A stretch of DNA of 64,000 bases from assembly GCF_030848395.1 (NCBI RefSeq), contig NZ_JAVDBT010000001.1:295274-359273 (forward strand). The letters are read 5' to 3'. Under the pieces are notes generated by a model. It saw only the letters and a program-made list of their open reading frames with translations, did no database searches and was not told the DNA's origin. The translations under genes and the position numbers were made by a program. Source of the stretch: Pseudogemmobacter lacusdianii (GTDB lineage Bacteria > Pseudomonadota > Alphaproteobacteria > Rhodobacterales > Rhodobacteraceae). Below are positions 1-10,750 of this stretch, piece after piece. Every line of letters starts with the position of its first letter. The stretch's first letter is position 1.

Positions 1-1
1 G

Positions 2-634
2 CAAGGCCCGCTCCTTTATAAGGTCGCCACACCCGGCAAGCATTTCGCGCTGAATGCGCTTGGCGCTTTGGCCGCTGCCGCTGCGCTTGGCGCGGATCCG
101 GTGATCTCGGCACATGACATTGGCCGCTGGGCCCCGCCCGCCGGTCGCGGCACCCGCGAACGCATCCTCCTTGACCAAGTCGATGAGACCTTCTTCGACC
201 TCATCGATGACGCCTTCAACGCCAACCCGGTCTCGCTCGCCGCCGCGCTCGACGTGCTGATCGCCACTGAGCCGACCCATGGCATTGGCCGTGTCGGCAA
301 TGGCCGCCGCATCGCCATCTTGGGCGATATGCTAGAGCTTGGCCCCGATGAGATCGCCATGCACCGCGCCGTCGCCCGCCATCCGGGCCTTGCCAAAATC
401 ACCACGATTCACTGTGTCGGCCCGCGCATGCACGCGCTTTACGAGACGCTCCCCCGCGCCCAACGCGGCATTTGGGTCGAAACCGCAGCCGAGATCGCCC
501 CGCAAGCCCGCCAGCTTTTCGATGCGGGTGATATCGTGCTTGTGAAGGGCTCCAAAGGCTCAAAAGTCAGCCTCGTCGTTGACCAGATGCGCAAACTCGG
601 CCAGAGAGCCGCCCCAATGGAAGGGACAGAATAA
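2..634 (+). CDS. murF: MurF, UDP-MurNAc-tripeptide--D-Ala-D-Ala ligase (C-terminal part)
   Basis: MurF adds D-Ala-D-Ala to UDP-MurNAc-tripeptide, the last cytoplasmic step of the peptidoglycan precursor pathway. Only the C-terminal 210 residues are in the window; the frame is open from base 2 and the start lies to the left. Visible are the Mur ligase hinge and C-terminal domain (NANPVS, then an ILGDMLELG stretch typical of MurF) and the closing [10 protein letters not shown] segment. The stop TAA shares one base with the mraY ATG, so translation is probably coupled. The position just before mraY in a dcw cluster supports MurF rather than another Mur ligase. Confidence 0.93.
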   Translation, partial: QGPLLYKVATPGKHFALNALGALAAAAALGADPVISAHDIGRWAPPAGRGTRERILLDQVDETFFDLIDDAFNANPVSLAAALDVLIATEPTHGIGRVGNGRRIAILGDMLELGPDEIAMHRAVARHPGLAKITTIHCVGPRMHALYETLPRAQRGIWVETAAEIAPQARQLFDAGDIVLVKGSKGSKVSLVVDQMRKLGQRAAPMEGTE

Positions 635-1716
635 TGCTATACTGGCTTGCGGATCTTGGAGATGACGGCGGCTTCTTTAACCTTTTTCGCTACATCACCT
701 TTCGCGCTGGTGGAGCCTTCGCCACGGCCTTGATCTTCGGCTTCCTCTTCGGGCGCCCTTTGATCGATTTTCTGCGCCGCAAACAGGGCAAGGGCCAGCC
801 GATCCGCGATGATGGCCCGCAAAGCCATCTTGCCAAATCCGGCACGCCGACGATGGGCGGGCTTTTGATCCTGTCGGCGCTGATGGTCTCGACGCTGCTC
901 TGGGCGCGGCTTGATGTGCCCTATGTCTGGATCGTCATTCTGGTGACTTTGGCCTTTGGCCTCATTGGTTTTGCCGATGACTATGCCAAAGTGACCAAGC
1001 AAAACACCAAAGGCGTGTCCTCGCGGGTGCGGATGGTGCTTGGCTTGATCATCGCCGGTCTTGCCAGCTACGCCGCCGCCATGTTCCACCCCGAGGGGCT
1101 GACCCACCAGCTGGCCTTGCCCTTCTTCAAGGATGCTTTGGTCAATCTTGGCGTCTTCTTCGTGCCCTTTGGCATGATCGTGATCGTCGGCGCCGCCAAT
1201 GCGGTGAACCTGACCGATGGCTTGGACGGTCTGGCGATCATGCCGGTGATGATCGCCGCTGCAACTTTGGGCATCATTGCTTATGCCGTCGGCAACGCCG
1301 TCTATTCCAACTACCTCGGTGTGCATTTCGTCCCCGGCACTTCCGAGTTTCTGGTCTTCGCCGCAGCGCTCTTTGGCGGTGGTCTTGGCTTTTTGTGGTA
1401 CAACGCCCCTCCGGCAGCCGTCTTCATGGGCGACACCGGCAGCCTCGCGCTTGGCGGCGCTTTGGGTGCCATCGCCGTCTGCACCAAACATGAGATCGTT
1501 TTGGCCATCGTCGGCGGCCTCTTTGTGGTCGAGGCGCTCTCGGTCATCATCCAAGTGCTTTATTACAAGCGCACCAAGAAGCGCATCTTCTTGATGGCGC
1601 CGATCCACCACCATTTTGAGAAAAAAGGCTGGGCCGAGCCGCAAATCGTGATCCGCTTTTGGATCATCTCGCTGATCCTTGCCGCGATCGGCCTTGCCAC
1701 GCTGAAGGTTCGCTAA
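634..1716 (+). CDS. mraY: MraY, phospho-MurNAc-pentapeptide translocase
   Basis: Integral membrane enzyme that transfers phospho-MurNAc-pentapeptide to undecaprenyl phosphate, giving lipid I. It has 360 residues, the usual length, with about ten hydrophobic segments. The family motifs are all present: FADDYAKV with paired aspartates near residues 115-116, [17 protein letters not shown] and the histidine motif APIHHHFE. The ATG overlaps the last base of the murF stop. A strong hairpin terminator follows, so the murF-mraY transcript probably ends here before the minus-strand gene that interrupts the cluster. Confidence 0.97.
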   Translation: MLYWLADLGDDGGFFNLFRYITFRAGGAFATALIFGFLFGRPLIDFLRRKQGKGQPIRDDGPQSHLAKSGTPTMGGLLILSALMVSTLLWARLDVPYVWIVILVTLAFGLIGFADDYAKVTKQNTKGVSSRVRMVLGLIIAGLASYAAAMFHPEGLTHQLALPFFKDALVNLGVFFVPFGMIVIVGAANAVNLTDGLDGLAIMPVMIAAATLGIIAYAVGNAVYSNYLGVHFVPGTSEFLVFAAALFGGGLGFLWYNAPPAAVFMGDTGSLALGGALGAIAVCTKHEIVLAIVGGLFVVEALSVIIQVLYYKRTKKRIFLMAPIHHHFEKKGWAEPQIVIRFWIISLILAAIGLATLKVR

Positions 1717-1744
1717 GCGCCAAGCCGCGCGATCAGGCCAAAAG

Positions 1745-1775
1745 AAAACCCCGCCTCAAAAGGGCGGGGTTTTTC
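1745..1775 (+). terminator. Rho-independent terminator after mraY
   Basis: An 11-bp stem (AAAACCCCGCC with GGCGGGGTTTT) with a short CTCAAAA-type loop and a T run. The A-rich left flank means it could also stop transcripts of the convergent minus-strand gene at 1845-2330. Confidence 0.9.
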
Positions 1776-1844
1776 GTTTCAGCGCGCAGCATCGGCCAAA
1801 GAGCAGGGCTGCAATCTCTCGCAGCCCCTTTCTTCGCAAACCGA

Positions 1845-2330
1845 TCAGCCGGTGACGCAATCCGAGGTCGCAATCACAGCATCACGGGTGCCGCCCAGAT
1901 CAAGATGCGCAACCTCACCGGCTTCGTTCGAGACGATCAGGCTGTTCTTCGTGGCCAGATCGACGAAGAAATCCTCATTCTCCACCATCACCAAAATGCC
2001 ACCCAGATCGCCGGTGTTCATGCCATGGCCATCGGCCGTCCAAGGCTGACCGTCGATGTCGAAGGTCATCGGATAGACCTCACCTTCGGTGATATCGGTC
2101 CAGTCGCCGTTGAAGACGGTGAAGAAGGCGGCATCCTCGGAAATGTCATAGCCCAGTTGGACGATCGAGCCATCTTCAAAGGCCGAGGTCATATAGCAGC
2201 CGCCGCCCATGCTGGCGTCGCGGTAAATCTCCCAGCCGCCGGCCTCGCCGACCAGCTCTTGCGCCGAGGCTGCCGAGAAGCTGGCGGCGAAAAGGGCTGC
2301 GGCACCAAGCGCGCTGAATTTAAAAGTCAT
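1845..2330 (-). CDS. Secreted protein of unknown function
   Basis: 161 residues. The first 23 form a clear Sec signal peptide (charged MTFK, hydrophobic Ala-rich core, cleavage near ASA-Q). The mature part is acidic and has two cysteines (in GGCYMTS and at TSDCVTG near the end) that could form a disulfide in the periplasm. A ribosome binding site GAGGAG lies 9-10 bases before the ATG. It is transcribed against the cell-wall genes and sits between mraY and murD, interrupting the cluster. I do not recognise a family. Confidence 0.8.
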   Translation of the reverse strand: MTFKFSALGAAALFAASFSAASAQELVGEAGGWEIYRDASMGGGCYMTSAFEDGSIVQLGYDISEDAAFFTVFNGDWTDITEGEVYPMTFDIDGQPWTADGHGMNTGDLGGILVMVENEDFFVDLATKNSLIVSNEAGEVAHLDLGGTRDAVIATSDCVTG

Positions 2331-2561
2331 GAAATTCGTCTCCTCTATGGACGAGGCAATCTATCCCATTCTCGTCACAGTTGCGCAACATGTTCACTTT
2401 CTTCTTTCGCTGCCAAGCAGCAAATAATGCGCAACCGCGCCCCGCGCCGCCGTCCCGATGGTTCCGTGTCGCACTGCGCCCCGGCTCGGATCACGCGCGC
2501 GCCCCCTTTTCCTTTTCCGGCCCCTCCCATAAATCTAGGCGCGCACAGCAAGGAAGCGATC

Positions 2562-3962
2562 ATGATCCCTGTCATCGGCTATAAAGGCGCTAAAGTTGCC
2601 GTTCTCGGTCTTGGCCGTTCGGGTCTGGCCACGGCCAAGGCGCTGCGCGCCGGCGGGGCAGAGCCGCTTCTCTGGGACGACAGCGCCGAGGCCCGCGCCG
2701 CGGCCGAGGCCGAGGGGCTGAGCCTTACCGATCTCACCCGCAATGCCGCTTTTGAGGGCGTGGCCGCCCTCATCACCAGCCCCGGCATCCCGCATCTCTA
2801 CCCCCATGCGCATCCGGTGATCGCCCGCGCGCTGGAACTGGGCGTGCCGGTTGATAATGACATTGGGCTTTTCTTCCAAAGCTGGGCGCGGCCCGAATGG
2901 GACAATTTCGAGACCCCGCCGCGCGCCGTCGCTGTGACCGGATCAAACGGCAAATCCACGACCACCGCGCTGATCCATCACATCCTGCAAGCGGCTGGAA
3001 AACCCAGCCAAATGGCCGGCAATATCGGCAAAGGCGTGCTCTCGATCGACCCGCCCGAGGATGGCGAGGTGGTGGTGTTGGAACTTTCCAGCTACCAGAC
3101 CGAGCTCGCCCGCGCGCTTACCCCCGATGTTGCGGTCTTCACCAATCTCTCGCCCGATCACTTGGATCGTCACAACGGCCCCGGCGGCTATTTCGCCGCC
3201 AAGCGCCGCCTCTTCGCCGAAGGCGGGCCGGACCGCGCGGTGATCGGCGTGGATGAGATCGAGGGGCGGTTCCTTGCCGGCCAAATGGCGCAGGGGCCGA
3301 GTGATGATCGGGTGATCCGCATCTCCTCGGGCCAAAAGCTCGAAGGCTTCGGCTGGTCGGTCTTTGCCCGCAAAGGCTTCTTGGCCGAATGGCGCAAGGG
3401 CAAGCAGGTGGCGTCCATCGATCTGCGCAGCATTAAGGGCCTGCCGGGGGCGCATAACCACCAAAACGCTTGTGCGGCCTACGCCGCGACCCGCGCCTTG
3501 GGGCTGGCACCGAAACTGATCGAAGAGGCGCTGCACAGCTTTGCCGGCCTGCCGCATCGCAGCCAACTCGTGGGCGAGAAAGCGGGCGTGCGCTTTATCA
3601 ATGACAGCAAGGCGACCAATGTGGATTCGGCCGCTAAGGCCCTGCAAGCCTTCCCGAAAATCCGCTGGATCGCCGGGGGCATGGGCAAAGAGGGCGGCAT
3701 CGCAGCCCTTGCGCCGCATCTCGGCTCGGTGGTGAAAGCCTATCTCATCGGCCATTCCGCCCCTGATTTCGCGCTGCAACTGGGCCAAACGCCCTATGAG
3801 ATCTGCGAGACAATGGAGCGCGCCACCGCCCGCGCCGCCGAAGATGCGCAAGTGGGTGAGGTGGTGCTCCTCGCCCCCGCCGCCGCCAGCTTTGACCAAT
3901 ACCCCAACTTTGAGAAACGCGGCGAAGACTTCACCGCCCGCGTCGCCGCACTCTTGGCCTAA
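2562..3962 (+). CDS. murD: MurD, UDP-MurNAc-L-Ala--D-Glu ligase
   Basis: Cytoplasmic ligase adding D-glutamate to UDP-MurNAc-L-Ala. 466 residues. An N-terminal Rossmann-like UDP domain starts AVLGLGRSG; the ATP P-loop is [11 protein letters not shown] near residues 125-135; the Mur ligase C-terminal domain contains FINDSKATN, a family hallmark. The open frame runs much further upstream, but the ATG at 2562 follows AAGGAAG and matches where MurD proteins begin. It has its own intergenic region of about 230 bases, so it may have its own promoter. Confidence 0.95.
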   Translation: MIPVIGYKGAKVAVLGLGRSGLATAKALRAGGAEPLLWDDSAEARAAAEAEGLSLTDLTRNAAFEGVAALITSPGIPHLYPHAHPVIARALELGVPVDNDIGLFFQSWARPEWDNFETPPRAVAVTGSNGKSTTTALIHHILQAAGKPSQMAGNIGKGVLSIDPPEDGEVVVLELSSYQTELARALTPDVAVFTNLSPDHLDRHNGPGGYFAAKRRLFAEGGPDRAVIGVDEIEGRFLAGQMAQGPSDDRVIRISSGQKLEGFGWSVFARKGFLAEWRKGKQVASIDLRSIKGLPGAHNHQNACAAYAATRALGLAPKLIEEALHSFAGLPHRSQLVGEKAGVRFINDSKATNVDSAAKALQAFPKIRWIAGGMGKEGGIAALAPHLGSVVKAYLIGHSAPDFALQLGQTPYEICETMERATARAAEDAQVGEVVLLAPAAASFDQYPNFEKRGEDFTARVAALLA

Positions 3963-3989
3963 CCGGATCCAATGGCGCGGCTATCGCCG

Positions 3990-4147
3990 CAAGCTTTTTC
4001 TCTCGCCTCTGCGCCTGCGGCGCAACCGGCGAGGGGGGCCTCCGGCGGGGATATTTAGAATTCTGAAAGAAATGAAAGAACTCTTAATTCTTTCAGAACT
4101 TAAATATCCTCGGGGGGTTCAAGGGGGGCGGAAGCCCCCCGTTCTGT
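3990..4147 (+). repeat. GC-rich intergenic repeat, copy A
   Basis: Starts about 28 bases after the murD stop. It contains a CGCAACCGG segment, GGCCTCCGGCGGGGATATTTA, an AT-rich hairpin around TTCTGAAAG...CTTTCAGAA, then AAATATCCTCGGGGGG and a GGGGGGC...GCCCCCC hairpin. Nearly the same order of blocks recurs at 48566-48722, and shorter relatives occur at 19257-19320 and 31506-31562. Placement right after a stop codon and the strong hairpins suggest a terminator-like element. The rest of the 378-base gap up to ftsW (4148-4340) shows no gene and probably carries the ftsW promoter. Confidence 0.75.
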
Positions 4148-4340
4148 TTGAAAGACTTCGGCGAGGAAGCCTTTGGCGGCCTATTTGATCGCGCAAACCC
4201 AAAGCTTTTCATCTTCACCAAGCCTTGTGCGCATTGCCCTGCATTGTCGCTAGCCATGGATCGGGAATGCCGCTAGACTTCCCGAAAGAGCTCGGGGGGA
4301 ACATCCGGGCCAGAGGCAGTATAAATCGAGGCGGCTCCCC

Positions 4341-5507
4341 ATGACTGAAATGGTCTATGGATCTTCACCTGTTCCGGTCACGGAGCCGGTGCTCCCGCGC
4401 TGGTGGCGCACCATCGATAAATGGACGCTCACGTCGATTTTCGTGCTCTTTGGCCTTGGGCTTTTGCTGGGGCTTGCGGCCTCGGTGCCGCTGGCAAGCC
4501 GCAACGGACTTGAGCCATTTTACTATGTCCAAAAGCAGGCGATGTTTGGCTGCATGGGCTTGGCGGTGATGATTTCCGTCTCGATGATGTCACCCGGCAA
4601 TGTCCGCCGTCTGGGCGTTTTGGGCTTTGTCTGCGCGATGATCTTGGTCATGGCTTTGCCCTTCGTGGGCGAGGATCACGGCAAGGGGGCGGTCCGCTGG
4701 CTCTCGATCGGCGGATTTTCGCTGCAACCGTCCGAGTTCCTGAAGCCCGGTTTCGTCGTGGTCAGCGCCTGGCTGATGGCCGCCAGCCAGCAGGTCGGGG
4801 GCCCTCCGGGCAAACTTTTGTCCTTTGGGCTTCTGTGCATCGTGGTCGGTTTCCTTGCCATGCAGCCCGACTTTGGCCAATCGGCCTTGGTCCTCTTCTC
4901 CTGGGGCGTGATCTATTTCGTCGCCGGTGCGCCGATGATCCTGATCGTTGGGATCACCGGTCTTGTCGCCGGGGGCGGGGTCATCGCCTATGGCGCGTCT
5001 GAGCACTTTGCCCGGCGGATTGACGGCTTCCTCTCGCCCGATATCGACCCGCGCACCCAGCTTGGCTATGCCACCAATGCCATCCAAGAGGGCGGCTTCT
5101 TTGGCGTTGGCGTCGGCGAGGGCCAGGTGAAATGGTCGCTCCCCGATGCGCATACCGATTTCATCATCGCCGTCGCGGCCGAGGAATATGGCCTGATCTT
5201 GGTCCTCATCATTCTGGCGCTGTTCGGCCTTATCGTCGTGCGCTCGCTGGCCCGGCTGATGTCCGAGCAAGACACGTTCACCCGGCTCGCCGGTTCGGGG
5301 CTTGCCTGCCTTTTCGGCGTGCAGGCGATGATCAATATGGGCGTGGCGGTGCGGCTTTTGCCCGCCAAAGGCATGACCTTGCCCTTTATCTCTTACGGTG
5401 GGTCTTCGCTGATCGCGGCTGGCCTGACGGTCGGCGCGCTTCTGGCCATGACCCGCACCCGGCCCCGCGACCGCATGTCGGATGTGTTCCGGCGGAGCGG
5501 GCGCTAA
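4341..5507 (+). CDS. ftsW: FtsW, SEDS peptidoglycan polymerase
   Basis: Division-specific SEDS glycosyltransferase that polymerises lipid II with its partner PBP at the septum. 388 residues with about ten membrane helices after a short cytoplasmic N terminus. Family features seen: [17 protein letters not shown], a large periplasmic loop with [16 protein letters not shown], and SYGGSSL near the end. RodA is the alternative, but the location between murD and murG points to FtsW. The murG ATG follows the stop after one base. Confidence 0.95.
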   Translation: MTEMVYGSSPVPVTEPVLPRWWRTIDKWTLTSIFVLFGLGLLLGLAASVPLASRNGLEPFYYVQKQAMFGCMGLAVMISVSMMSPGNVRRLGVLGFVCAMILVMALPFVGEDHGKGAVRWLSIGGFSLQPSEFLKPGFVVVSAWLMAASQQVGGPPGKLLSFGLLCIVVGFLAMQPDFGQSALVLFSWGVIYFVAGAPMILIVGITGLVAGGGVIAYGASEHFARRIDGFLSPDIDPRTQLGYATNAIQEGGFFGVGVGEGQVKWSLPDAHTDFIIAVAAEEYGLILVLIILALFGLIVVRSLARLMSEQDTFTRLAGSGLACLFGVQAMINMGVAVRLLPAKGMTLPFISYGGSSLIAAGLTVGALLAMTRTRPRDRMSDVFRRSGR

Positions 5508-5508
5508 G

Positions 5509-6606
5509 ATGGCACGCGCAAAGCTTCTCTTGATCGCAGCCGGTGGCACGGGCGGGCATATGTTCCCCGCCCAAGCCTTGGCCGAGGCGATGCTGGCGCG
5601 CGGCTGGCGGGTGAAGCTCTCCACCGATGAGCGTGGCGCGCGCTATGCGGGCGGCTTCCCACCCGAGGTCACGATAGAGAAAACCGCCTCCGCCACTTTC
5701 GCACGGGGCGGGGCGCTGGCGAAACTGATGGTGCCCTTCCGCATCGCGGGGGGCGTGGTGAAAGCCGTCGCCTCGCAGCTGGGCGACAAGCCCGCCGTCA
5801 CGGTGGGCTTTGGCGGCTATCCGTCGATCCCGGCGCTGAGCGCCGCTTGGCTCCTGCGCCAACCCCGCATGATCCATGAACAAAATGGTGTCCTTGGCCG
5901 CGTGAACCAGATCTTCGCGCCGCGCGTCGACCGCATCGCCTGCGGCACTTGGCCGACCGATCTGCCCCAAGGCGTCACCGGCATCCCCACCGGCAATCCG
6001 GTGCGCGGCGCCATTCTTGAGCGCGCCCGCGCGCCCTATATCGCCCCCGGCGATTACCCGATGTCGCTTCTTGTCATCGGCGGCAGCCAAGGCGCGCGCA
6101 TTCTCTCCGATGTCGTCCCCGCCGCCGTCGCCCAGCTGCCGGAAGGCCTCCGCGACAACCTGCGCATCGCCCATCAGGCCCGCAATGAAGATGCCGAGCG
6201 CGCCGCAAAGGCCTATGCCGAAGCCGGGGTGCGCGCCGAGATTGCGCCTTTCTTCGCCGACATCCCCCGCCGCCTTTCCGAGGCGCAACTCGTCATCTCG
6301 CGCTCGGGCGCCTCTTCCATCGCTGATATCTCTGTCATTGGTCGCCCCTCGATCCTGATCCCCTTCGCCGCCGCCACGGGAGATCACCAAACCGCCAATG
6401 CGCGCGGCTTGGCCGATGCCAATGCCGCCGTCCTTATCCCCGAAAACCTGCTTGACGCGCCAAGTCTCGCGGGCCACATCGCCGCGATCCTCGGCAATCC
6501 TGAAGCTGCCGAGCAGATGGCGCGCCATGCTTTGTCCGAAGGCAAGCCCGACGCCACCGCCCGCCTTGTTGCCCTAGTTGAAGAGTTGGCAGGAGACCCG
6601 ACATGA
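5509..6606 (+). CDS. murG: MurG, UDP-GlcNAc--lipid I GlcNAc transferase
   Basis: Peripheral membrane GT-B enzyme that converts lipid I to lipid II. 365 residues. The glycine-rich [15 protein letters not shown] loop is near residue 12; the second domain has VIGGSQGAR and the donor-site region [11 protein letters not shown]. The ATG at 5509 gives the standard N terminus ([17 protein letters not shown]). Its stop overlaps the murC start by four bases (ATGA). Confidence 0.96.
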   Translation: MARAKLLLIAAGGTGGHMFPAQALAEAMLARGWRVKLSTDERGARYAGGFPPEVTIEKTASATFARGGALAKLMVPFRIAGGVVKAVASQLGDKPAVTVGFGGYPSIPALSAAWLLRQPRMIHEQNGVLGRVNQIFAPRVDRIACGTWPTDLPQGVTGIPTGNPVRGAILERARAPYIAPGDYPMSLLVIGGSQGARILSDVVPAAVAQLPEGLRDNLRIAHQARNEDAERAAKAYAEAGVRAEIAPFFADIPRRLSEAQLVISRSGASSIADISVIGRPSILIPFAAATGDHQTANARGLADANAAVLIPENLLDAPSLAGHIAAILGNPEAAEQMARHALSEGKPDATARLVALVEELAGDPT

Positions 6607-8027
6607 ATGCCGCCACCAAATTGCCGCTGGAACTTGGCCCGATCCATTTCGTCGGCATCGGCGGCATCGGCATGTCCGGCATTGCCGAGGTGCTGATCAC
6701 GCTGGGCTATTCCGTCCAAGGCTCTGACGCCAAAGCCTCAAAAATCACCGACCGTCTGGTGAAACTGGGCGCGCGCTTCTTCGAAGGCCAGCGGGCCGAG
6801 AATATCGGCGATGCCGCCGTGATCGTGATCTCCTCGGCGATCAAAAAGGGCAACCCCGAGCTGGAAGAGGCGCGCCGCCGCAAGCTTCCCGTCGTCCGCC
6901 GCGCCGAGATGCTGGCGGAACTCATGCGCCTGCGCTCCAACATCGCCGTGGCAGGCACGCATGGCAAAACCACCACCACCACGATGGTGGCGACGCTTCT
7001 CGACAAGGGCGGCTTTGACCCCACCGTCATCAACGGCGGCGTGATCCATGCTTATGGCTCCAACGCCCGCGCCGGAGCAGGGGAGTGGATGGTGGTTGAG
7101 GCTGACGAGTCGGACGGCTCCTTCAACCGCCTGCCCGCGACCATCGCCATCGTCACCAATATCGACCCCGAGCATATGGAGCATTGGGGCAATATCGAAG
7201 CTTTGCGCAAAGGCTTTGTCGATTTCGTCTCCAACATCCCCTTCTACGGCGTCGCGGTTTGCTGCACCGACCACCCCGAGGTGCAGGCCCTTGTCGGCCG
7301 CATCACCGACCGCCGCATCCTGACCTTCGGCTTCAACGCCCAAGCTGATGTGCGCGCGGTGAACCTTACCTTCGACGGCGCCACCTCGAAGTTCGACATC
7401 CTTTTGCAAGCCGAAGGCGAAGAGTCCCGCATCGAGGGCTGCACCCTGCCGATGCCCGGCCAACACAACGTCTCGAACGCTCTGTCCGCCGTCGCCGTTG
7501 CGCGCCATCTGGGCATGAAGCGTTCCGAGATCCGCGAAGCGCTTGCCGGCTTCGCAGGCGTCAACCGCCGCTTCACCAAAGTTGGGGAAGTCGACGGCGC
7601 CACCATCATCGATGATTACGGCCATCACCCGGTGGAAATCGCCGCGGTACTGAAAGCCGCGCGCCAAGCGGTCTCAAATACCCCCGGTGCGCGCGTGATC
7701 GCTGTCCACCAGCCGCACCGCTTCTCGCGTCTGGCCAATCTCTTCGAAGATTTCTGCACCTGCTTTAACGAGGCCGATGTCGTCGCGATCACCGATGTCT
7801 ATGCCGCCGGTGAAGAGCCGATCCCGGGTGCCAATCGCGATGATCTCGTGGCGGGCCTGATCGCCCACGGCCATCGCCACGCCCGCGCCTGCATCGATGA
7901 GGCGGATCTCGCCCGCCTCTTCCGCGAGCAAGCCCGTCCCGGCGATATCTTCGTCTGCCTTGGTGCCGGGACGATCAGCACTTGGGCCAATGCTCTGCCG
8001 GCCAAGTTGGTCGGTCAGGCCGCCTGA
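6603..8027 (+). CDS. murC: MurC, UDP-MurNAc--L-alanine ligase
   Basis: Adds L-Ala to UDP-MurNAc in the cytoplasm. 474 residues. N-terminal [12 protein letters not shown] nucleotide fold; P-loop [11 protein letters not shown] near residue 117; DDYGHHP and HQPHRFSRL motifs of the C-terminal domain. ATGA overlap with murG indicates coupling. All expected catalytic motifs are intact. Confidence 0.96.
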   Translation: MNAATKLPLELGPIHFVGIGGIGMSGIAEVLITLGYSVQGSDAKASKITDRLVKLGARFFEGQRAENIGDAAVIVISSAIKKGNPELEEARRRKLPVVRRAEMLAELMRLRSNIAVAGTHGKTTTTTMVATLLDKGGFDPTVINGGVIHAYGSNARAGAGEWMVVEADESDGSFNRLPATIAIVTNIDPEHMEHWGNIEALRKGFVDFVSNIPFYGVAVCCTDHPEVQALVGRITDRRILTFGFNAQADVRAVNLTFDGATSKFDILLQAEGEESRIEGCTLPMPGQHNVSNALSAVAVARHLGMKRSEIREALAGFAGVNRRFTKVGEVDGATIIDDYGHHPVEIAAVLKAARQAVSNTPGARVIAVHQPHRFSRLANLFEDFCTCFNEADVVAITDVYAAGEEPIPGANRDDLVAGLIAHGHRHARACIDEADLARLFREQARPGDIFVCLGAGTISTWANALPAKLVGQAA

Positions 8028-8030
8028 CGC

Positions 8031-8363
8031 ATGGAGTTCGCGCTCGTCCTTGCAGTGCTGGCCGTCATCTCTGTGGTGGCCGGGGTCGGAGCTTTTGTCG
8101 GTTGGCGGCGCGGACGGCGCCGGTTGGTTCTGGCGGTCATAGGGGTGATCGTGATTGCCGCTGCGATCTTTGCCTATCTCGCCAGCATCGCCACCGGCCA
8201 TTATCTCTCCGGTCTGCTCGAAACGCTGATCGCGCTGGCGCTTTTGGTAGGGCCGGGGGCTGCAATGGTCATCGGTATTGTTTCCGCCCTCAACCGCTGG
8301 GCGGGCTTGGCTCTTTTCGCCCTCTATGGCTTGGGCCTTTTCAGTACCATTGTCGTGATCTGA
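8031..8363 (+). CDS. Small membrane protein of unknown function
   Basis: 110 residues with three to four hydrophobic helices and one basic cytoplasmic loop (GWRRGRRRL near residue 25). It starts three bases after the murC stop, so it is probably in the same transcript. No recognisable domain. Its place in the cluster suggests an envelope role, but that is inference from position only. Confidence 0.6.
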   Translation: MEFALVLAVLAVISVVAGVGAFVGWRRGRRRLVLAVIGVIVIAAAIFAYLASIATGHYLSGLLETLIALALLVGPGAAMVIGIVSALNRWAGLALFALYGLGLFSTIVVI

Positions 8364-8443
8364 GACACCCCGAACCCGACCCGTCTTTCTGAGGCGCATA
8401 GTTTTCTCTTGCGCCTGATGTCTTTTACTCGTGAGCTTCTTCG

Positions 8444-8692
8444 ATGCTGATCCCTATGACATGCAGCCTCCTTTGGCTGCTGGCCGCCAATTTGATTGCG
8501 ATGTTGCCCAGTCGTGACCACCATTGGCGCGCGGCCTATGCGCTGATTGCCATTGGCATTCCGCTGGCTGGATGGTTGACCTATACCTCTGGCCCGATCT
8601 GGGGGATGCTTTTCGTCGCTGCTGGCGCCAGCCTGCTGCGCTGGCCATTGATCTATGTCTGGCGCTGGTTGCGCGGCTCCCCGCGCGTCTGA
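8444..8692 (+). CDS. DUF2484 family membrane protein
   Basis: 82 residues, two to three membrane helices, ending in a basic tail ([10 protein letters not shown]). The sequence fits the DUF2484 family, small proteins found between murC and murB in Rhodobacterales and sometimes misnamed after murC. Function is unknown; conserved position between two peptidoglycan genes suggests an accessory envelope role. Confidence 0.7.
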   Translation: MLIPMTCSLLWLLAANLIAMLPSRDHHWRAAYALIAIGIPLAGWLTYTSGPIWGMLFVAAGASLLRWPLIYVWRWLRGSPRV

Positions 8693-8767
8693 CTTCGGGC
8701 CTTAAGTCTGGGCCTGACTACGGCTCCGCTCCGGCATGTGCGGCTTCGCCCCGCGTCATGCGCAAAG

Positions 8768-8804
8768 CCATACCTCGGCCATACCTAAGCCATACGTTTT
8801 CCAG
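8768..8804 (-). repeat. CGTATGG-type heptamers every 11 bp upstream of murB
   Basis: On the + strand, CCATACC at 8768, CCATACC at 8779 and CCATACG at 8790 are spaced exactly 11 bp apart and followed by TTTTCC. Read on the minus strand the unit is (C/G)GTATGG plus four variable bases. A second array with the same heptamer, period and GGAAAA flank lies at 44794-44833. One-turn spacing suggests cooperative binding of a protein on one DNA face. Confidence 0.55.
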
Positions 8805-8859
8805 CTGTGCTTTTCGCAGCTCCCTTGCGGCCCGGACCCGTTCCCGGCTACCAAAGCGC

Positions 8860-9798
8860 ATGAGCACGCAATCCTACACCATGCCCAGCCCTCGCGGCAC
8901 GCTGACCCCCAATCGCCCGCTGGCCGATCTCACTTGGCTGCGCGTCGGAGGGCCTGCGGATTGGTTCTTCCAACCCGCCGATGCGCAAGATCTTGCTGAT
9001 TTCCTTAGGGAACTTCCCCCAGAGGTCCCGGTCTTTCCAATGGGCGTCGGCTCCAACCTCATCGTGCGCGATGGTGGCTTGCGCGCCGTGGTGATCCGGC
9101 TGGGTCGCGGTTTCAATTCTATTGAAATTCAAGGGGATAAGGTGGTTGTTGGCGCTGCCGCTCTGGACGCCCACGTGGCCCGCAAGGCCGCCGAGGCGGG
9201 GCTGGATCTCACCTTCCTGCGCACCATCCCCGGCTCGATCGGCGGGGCGGTGCGGATGAATGCCGGATGCTACGGCCATTACGTCGCTGATTTCCTTGAG
9301 GAAATTCAGATCGTCACCCGTGAGGGTGCGCTGCAAACCCTTCCCGCCAGCGCTCTCAACTTCCGCTATCGTCAGTCCGATCTGCCCGAAGGTGCCGTGG
9401 TGATCTCCGCCACTTTCCGCGCCCCGGCTGGTGATCCGGCGGCTTTGGCGGCACGGATGGAAGATCAGCTCGCCAAGCGCGATGCCTCACAGCCTACCAA
9501 GGATAGATCCGCCGGCTCCACCTTCCGCAACCCCTTGGGTCGCTCCTCCACCGGACAGGCCGATGACACCCATGAGCTGAAGGCTTGGAAGGTGATCGAC
9601 GACGCCGGTCTGCGCGGCGCCAAGCTTGGTGGCGCGCAAATGTCGCCCAAACATTCCAATTTCTTGATCAACGCCGAGAACGCCACCGCCCAAGATCTCG
9701 AAAGCTTGGGCGAAGAGGTGCGAAAAAAGGTTTACGAAAACAGCGGGATCACGTTAGAATGGGAAATCATGCGTGTCGGAGAACACGCGGGCAAATAA
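8860..9798 (+). CDS. murB: MurB, UDP-N-acetylenolpyruvoylglucosamine reductase
   Basis: FAD- and NADPH-dependent enzyme that makes UDP-MurNAc. 312 residues from the ATG at 8860; an ATG at 8881 (305 residues) is an equally possible start, and neither has a strong ribosome binding site. FAD-binding type 4 fold with [13 protein letters not shown], the [16 protein letters not shown] segment, and the catalytic serine region [11 protein letters not shown]. Similar MurBs in this group begin shortly before the [20 protein letters not shown] segment, which both starts keep. Confidence 0.94.
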   Translation: MSTQSYTMPSPRGTLTPNRPLADLTWLRVGGPADWFFQPADAQDLADFLRELPPEVPVFPMGVGSNLIVRDGGLRAVVIRLGRGFNSIEIQGDKVVVGAAALDAHVARKAAEAGLDLTFLRTIPGSIGGAVRMNAGCYGHYVADFLEEIQIVTREGALQTLPASALNFRYRQSDLPEGAVVISATFRAPAGDPAALAARMEDQLAKRDASQPTKDRSAGSTFRNPLGRSSTGQADDTHELKAWKVIDDAGLRGAKLGGAQMSPKHSNFLINAENATAQDLESLGEEVRKKVYENSGITLEWEIMRVGEHAGK

Positions 9799-9829
9799 AG
9801 GGGCAAAATAGCCCCGTGAGGCAGTAAAG

Positions 9830-10750
9830 ATGGCGGCGGGATCGGGCAGATTTCCCCGCGTTGCGGTTTTGAAAGGCGGCATGTCCGCGGAGCGTGAGGT
9901 CTCTCTCGTCTCCGGGTTCGAATGCGCCAAAGCCCTGCGCGAGGTTGGTTACCACGAGGTTTTCGAGGTCGATGCCGGCCGCGATCTCGTCTCGCAACTT
10001 GCTGAAATCAAACCAGATGTTGTCTTCAACGCCCTGCATGGCCGTTGGGGCGAAGATGGTTGTGTCCAAGGCATTTTGGAATGGCTCTCCATTCCCTACA
10101 CGCATTCGGGCGTGCTGGCCTCTTCGCTGGCGATGGACAAGCATCGCGCCAAAGAGGCTTACCGCGCCGCTGGCCTGCCAGTGGTGGAAGGTGTGATTGC
10201 CAGCCGCGAAGAGGTTGAAAAGTCTCACGTTTTGCCGCCGCCCTATGTGGTGAAGCCCAATAACGAAGGCTCCTCGGTCGGCGTCTATATCGTCTTTCCC
10301 GGCTCCAACGCGCCGCGTCTGGCCGAGACCATGCCGAAAGAAGTTATGGTCGAGACCTATGCGCCGGGCCGCGAGCTTTCGATCTCGGTGATGGGCGACC
10401 GTGCCTTGGCGGTGACCGATATCATCACCGACGGCTGGTATGATTACGACGCGAAATACAAAGTGGGTGGCAGCCGCCACGAGCTGCCCGCCAAGATGCC
10501 CGCCGAGGTGACCGAGGCCTGCCTTGACTATGCCTTGCGGGCCCATAAGGCCTTGGGCTGCAAAGGACTTTCGCGCACCGATATTCGCTGGGATGACACG
10601 CGCGGCGTGGCTGGTCTGGTGCTGTTGGAGACCAACACCCAGCCCGGAATGACCCCCACTTCGCTGGCGCCTGAGCAGGCGGCGCTGCACGGTATCTCCT
10701 TTGGTCAACTTTGCGATTGGCTGGTGAAGGACGCCTCATGCGACCGCTGA
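9830..10750 (+). CDS. ddl: D-alanine--D-alanine ligase
   Basis: ATP-grasp enzyme making the D-Ala-D-Ala dipeptide used by MurF. 306 residues. N-terminal [20 protein letters not shown]-grasp motif [17 protein letters not shown]-terminal metal-binding [14 protein letters not shown] small GGGGC...GCCCC hairpin lies in the murB-ddl gap. The 3' end overlaps ftsQ by 13 bases. Confidence 0.96.
   Translation: MAAGSGRFPRVAVLKGGMSAEREVSLVSGFECAKALREVGYHEVFEVDAGRDLVSQLAEIKPDVVFNALHGRWGEDGCVQGILEWLSIPYTHSGVLASSLAMDKHRAKEAYRAAGLPVVEGVIASREEVEKSHVLPPPYVVKPNNEGSSVGVYIVFPGSNAPRLAETMPKEVMVETYAPGRELSISVMGDRALAVTDIITDGWYDYDAKYKVGGSRHELPAKMPAEVTEACLDYALRAHKALGCKGLSRTDIRWDDTRGVAGLVLLETNTQPGMTPTSLAPEQAALHGISFGQLCDWLVKDASCDR

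Noticed and set aside
637..1644. Long minus-strand open frame opposite mraY (335 codons)
   Set aside because: It is a mirror of a strongly conserved gene and its product is histidine- and aspartate-rich in the way expected for a GC-rich shadow frame.
1659..2561. N-terminal extension of murD of about 300 codons
   Set aside because: The extension crosses the mraY end and terminator and has no MurD similarity; the ATG at 2562 has a ribosome binding site.
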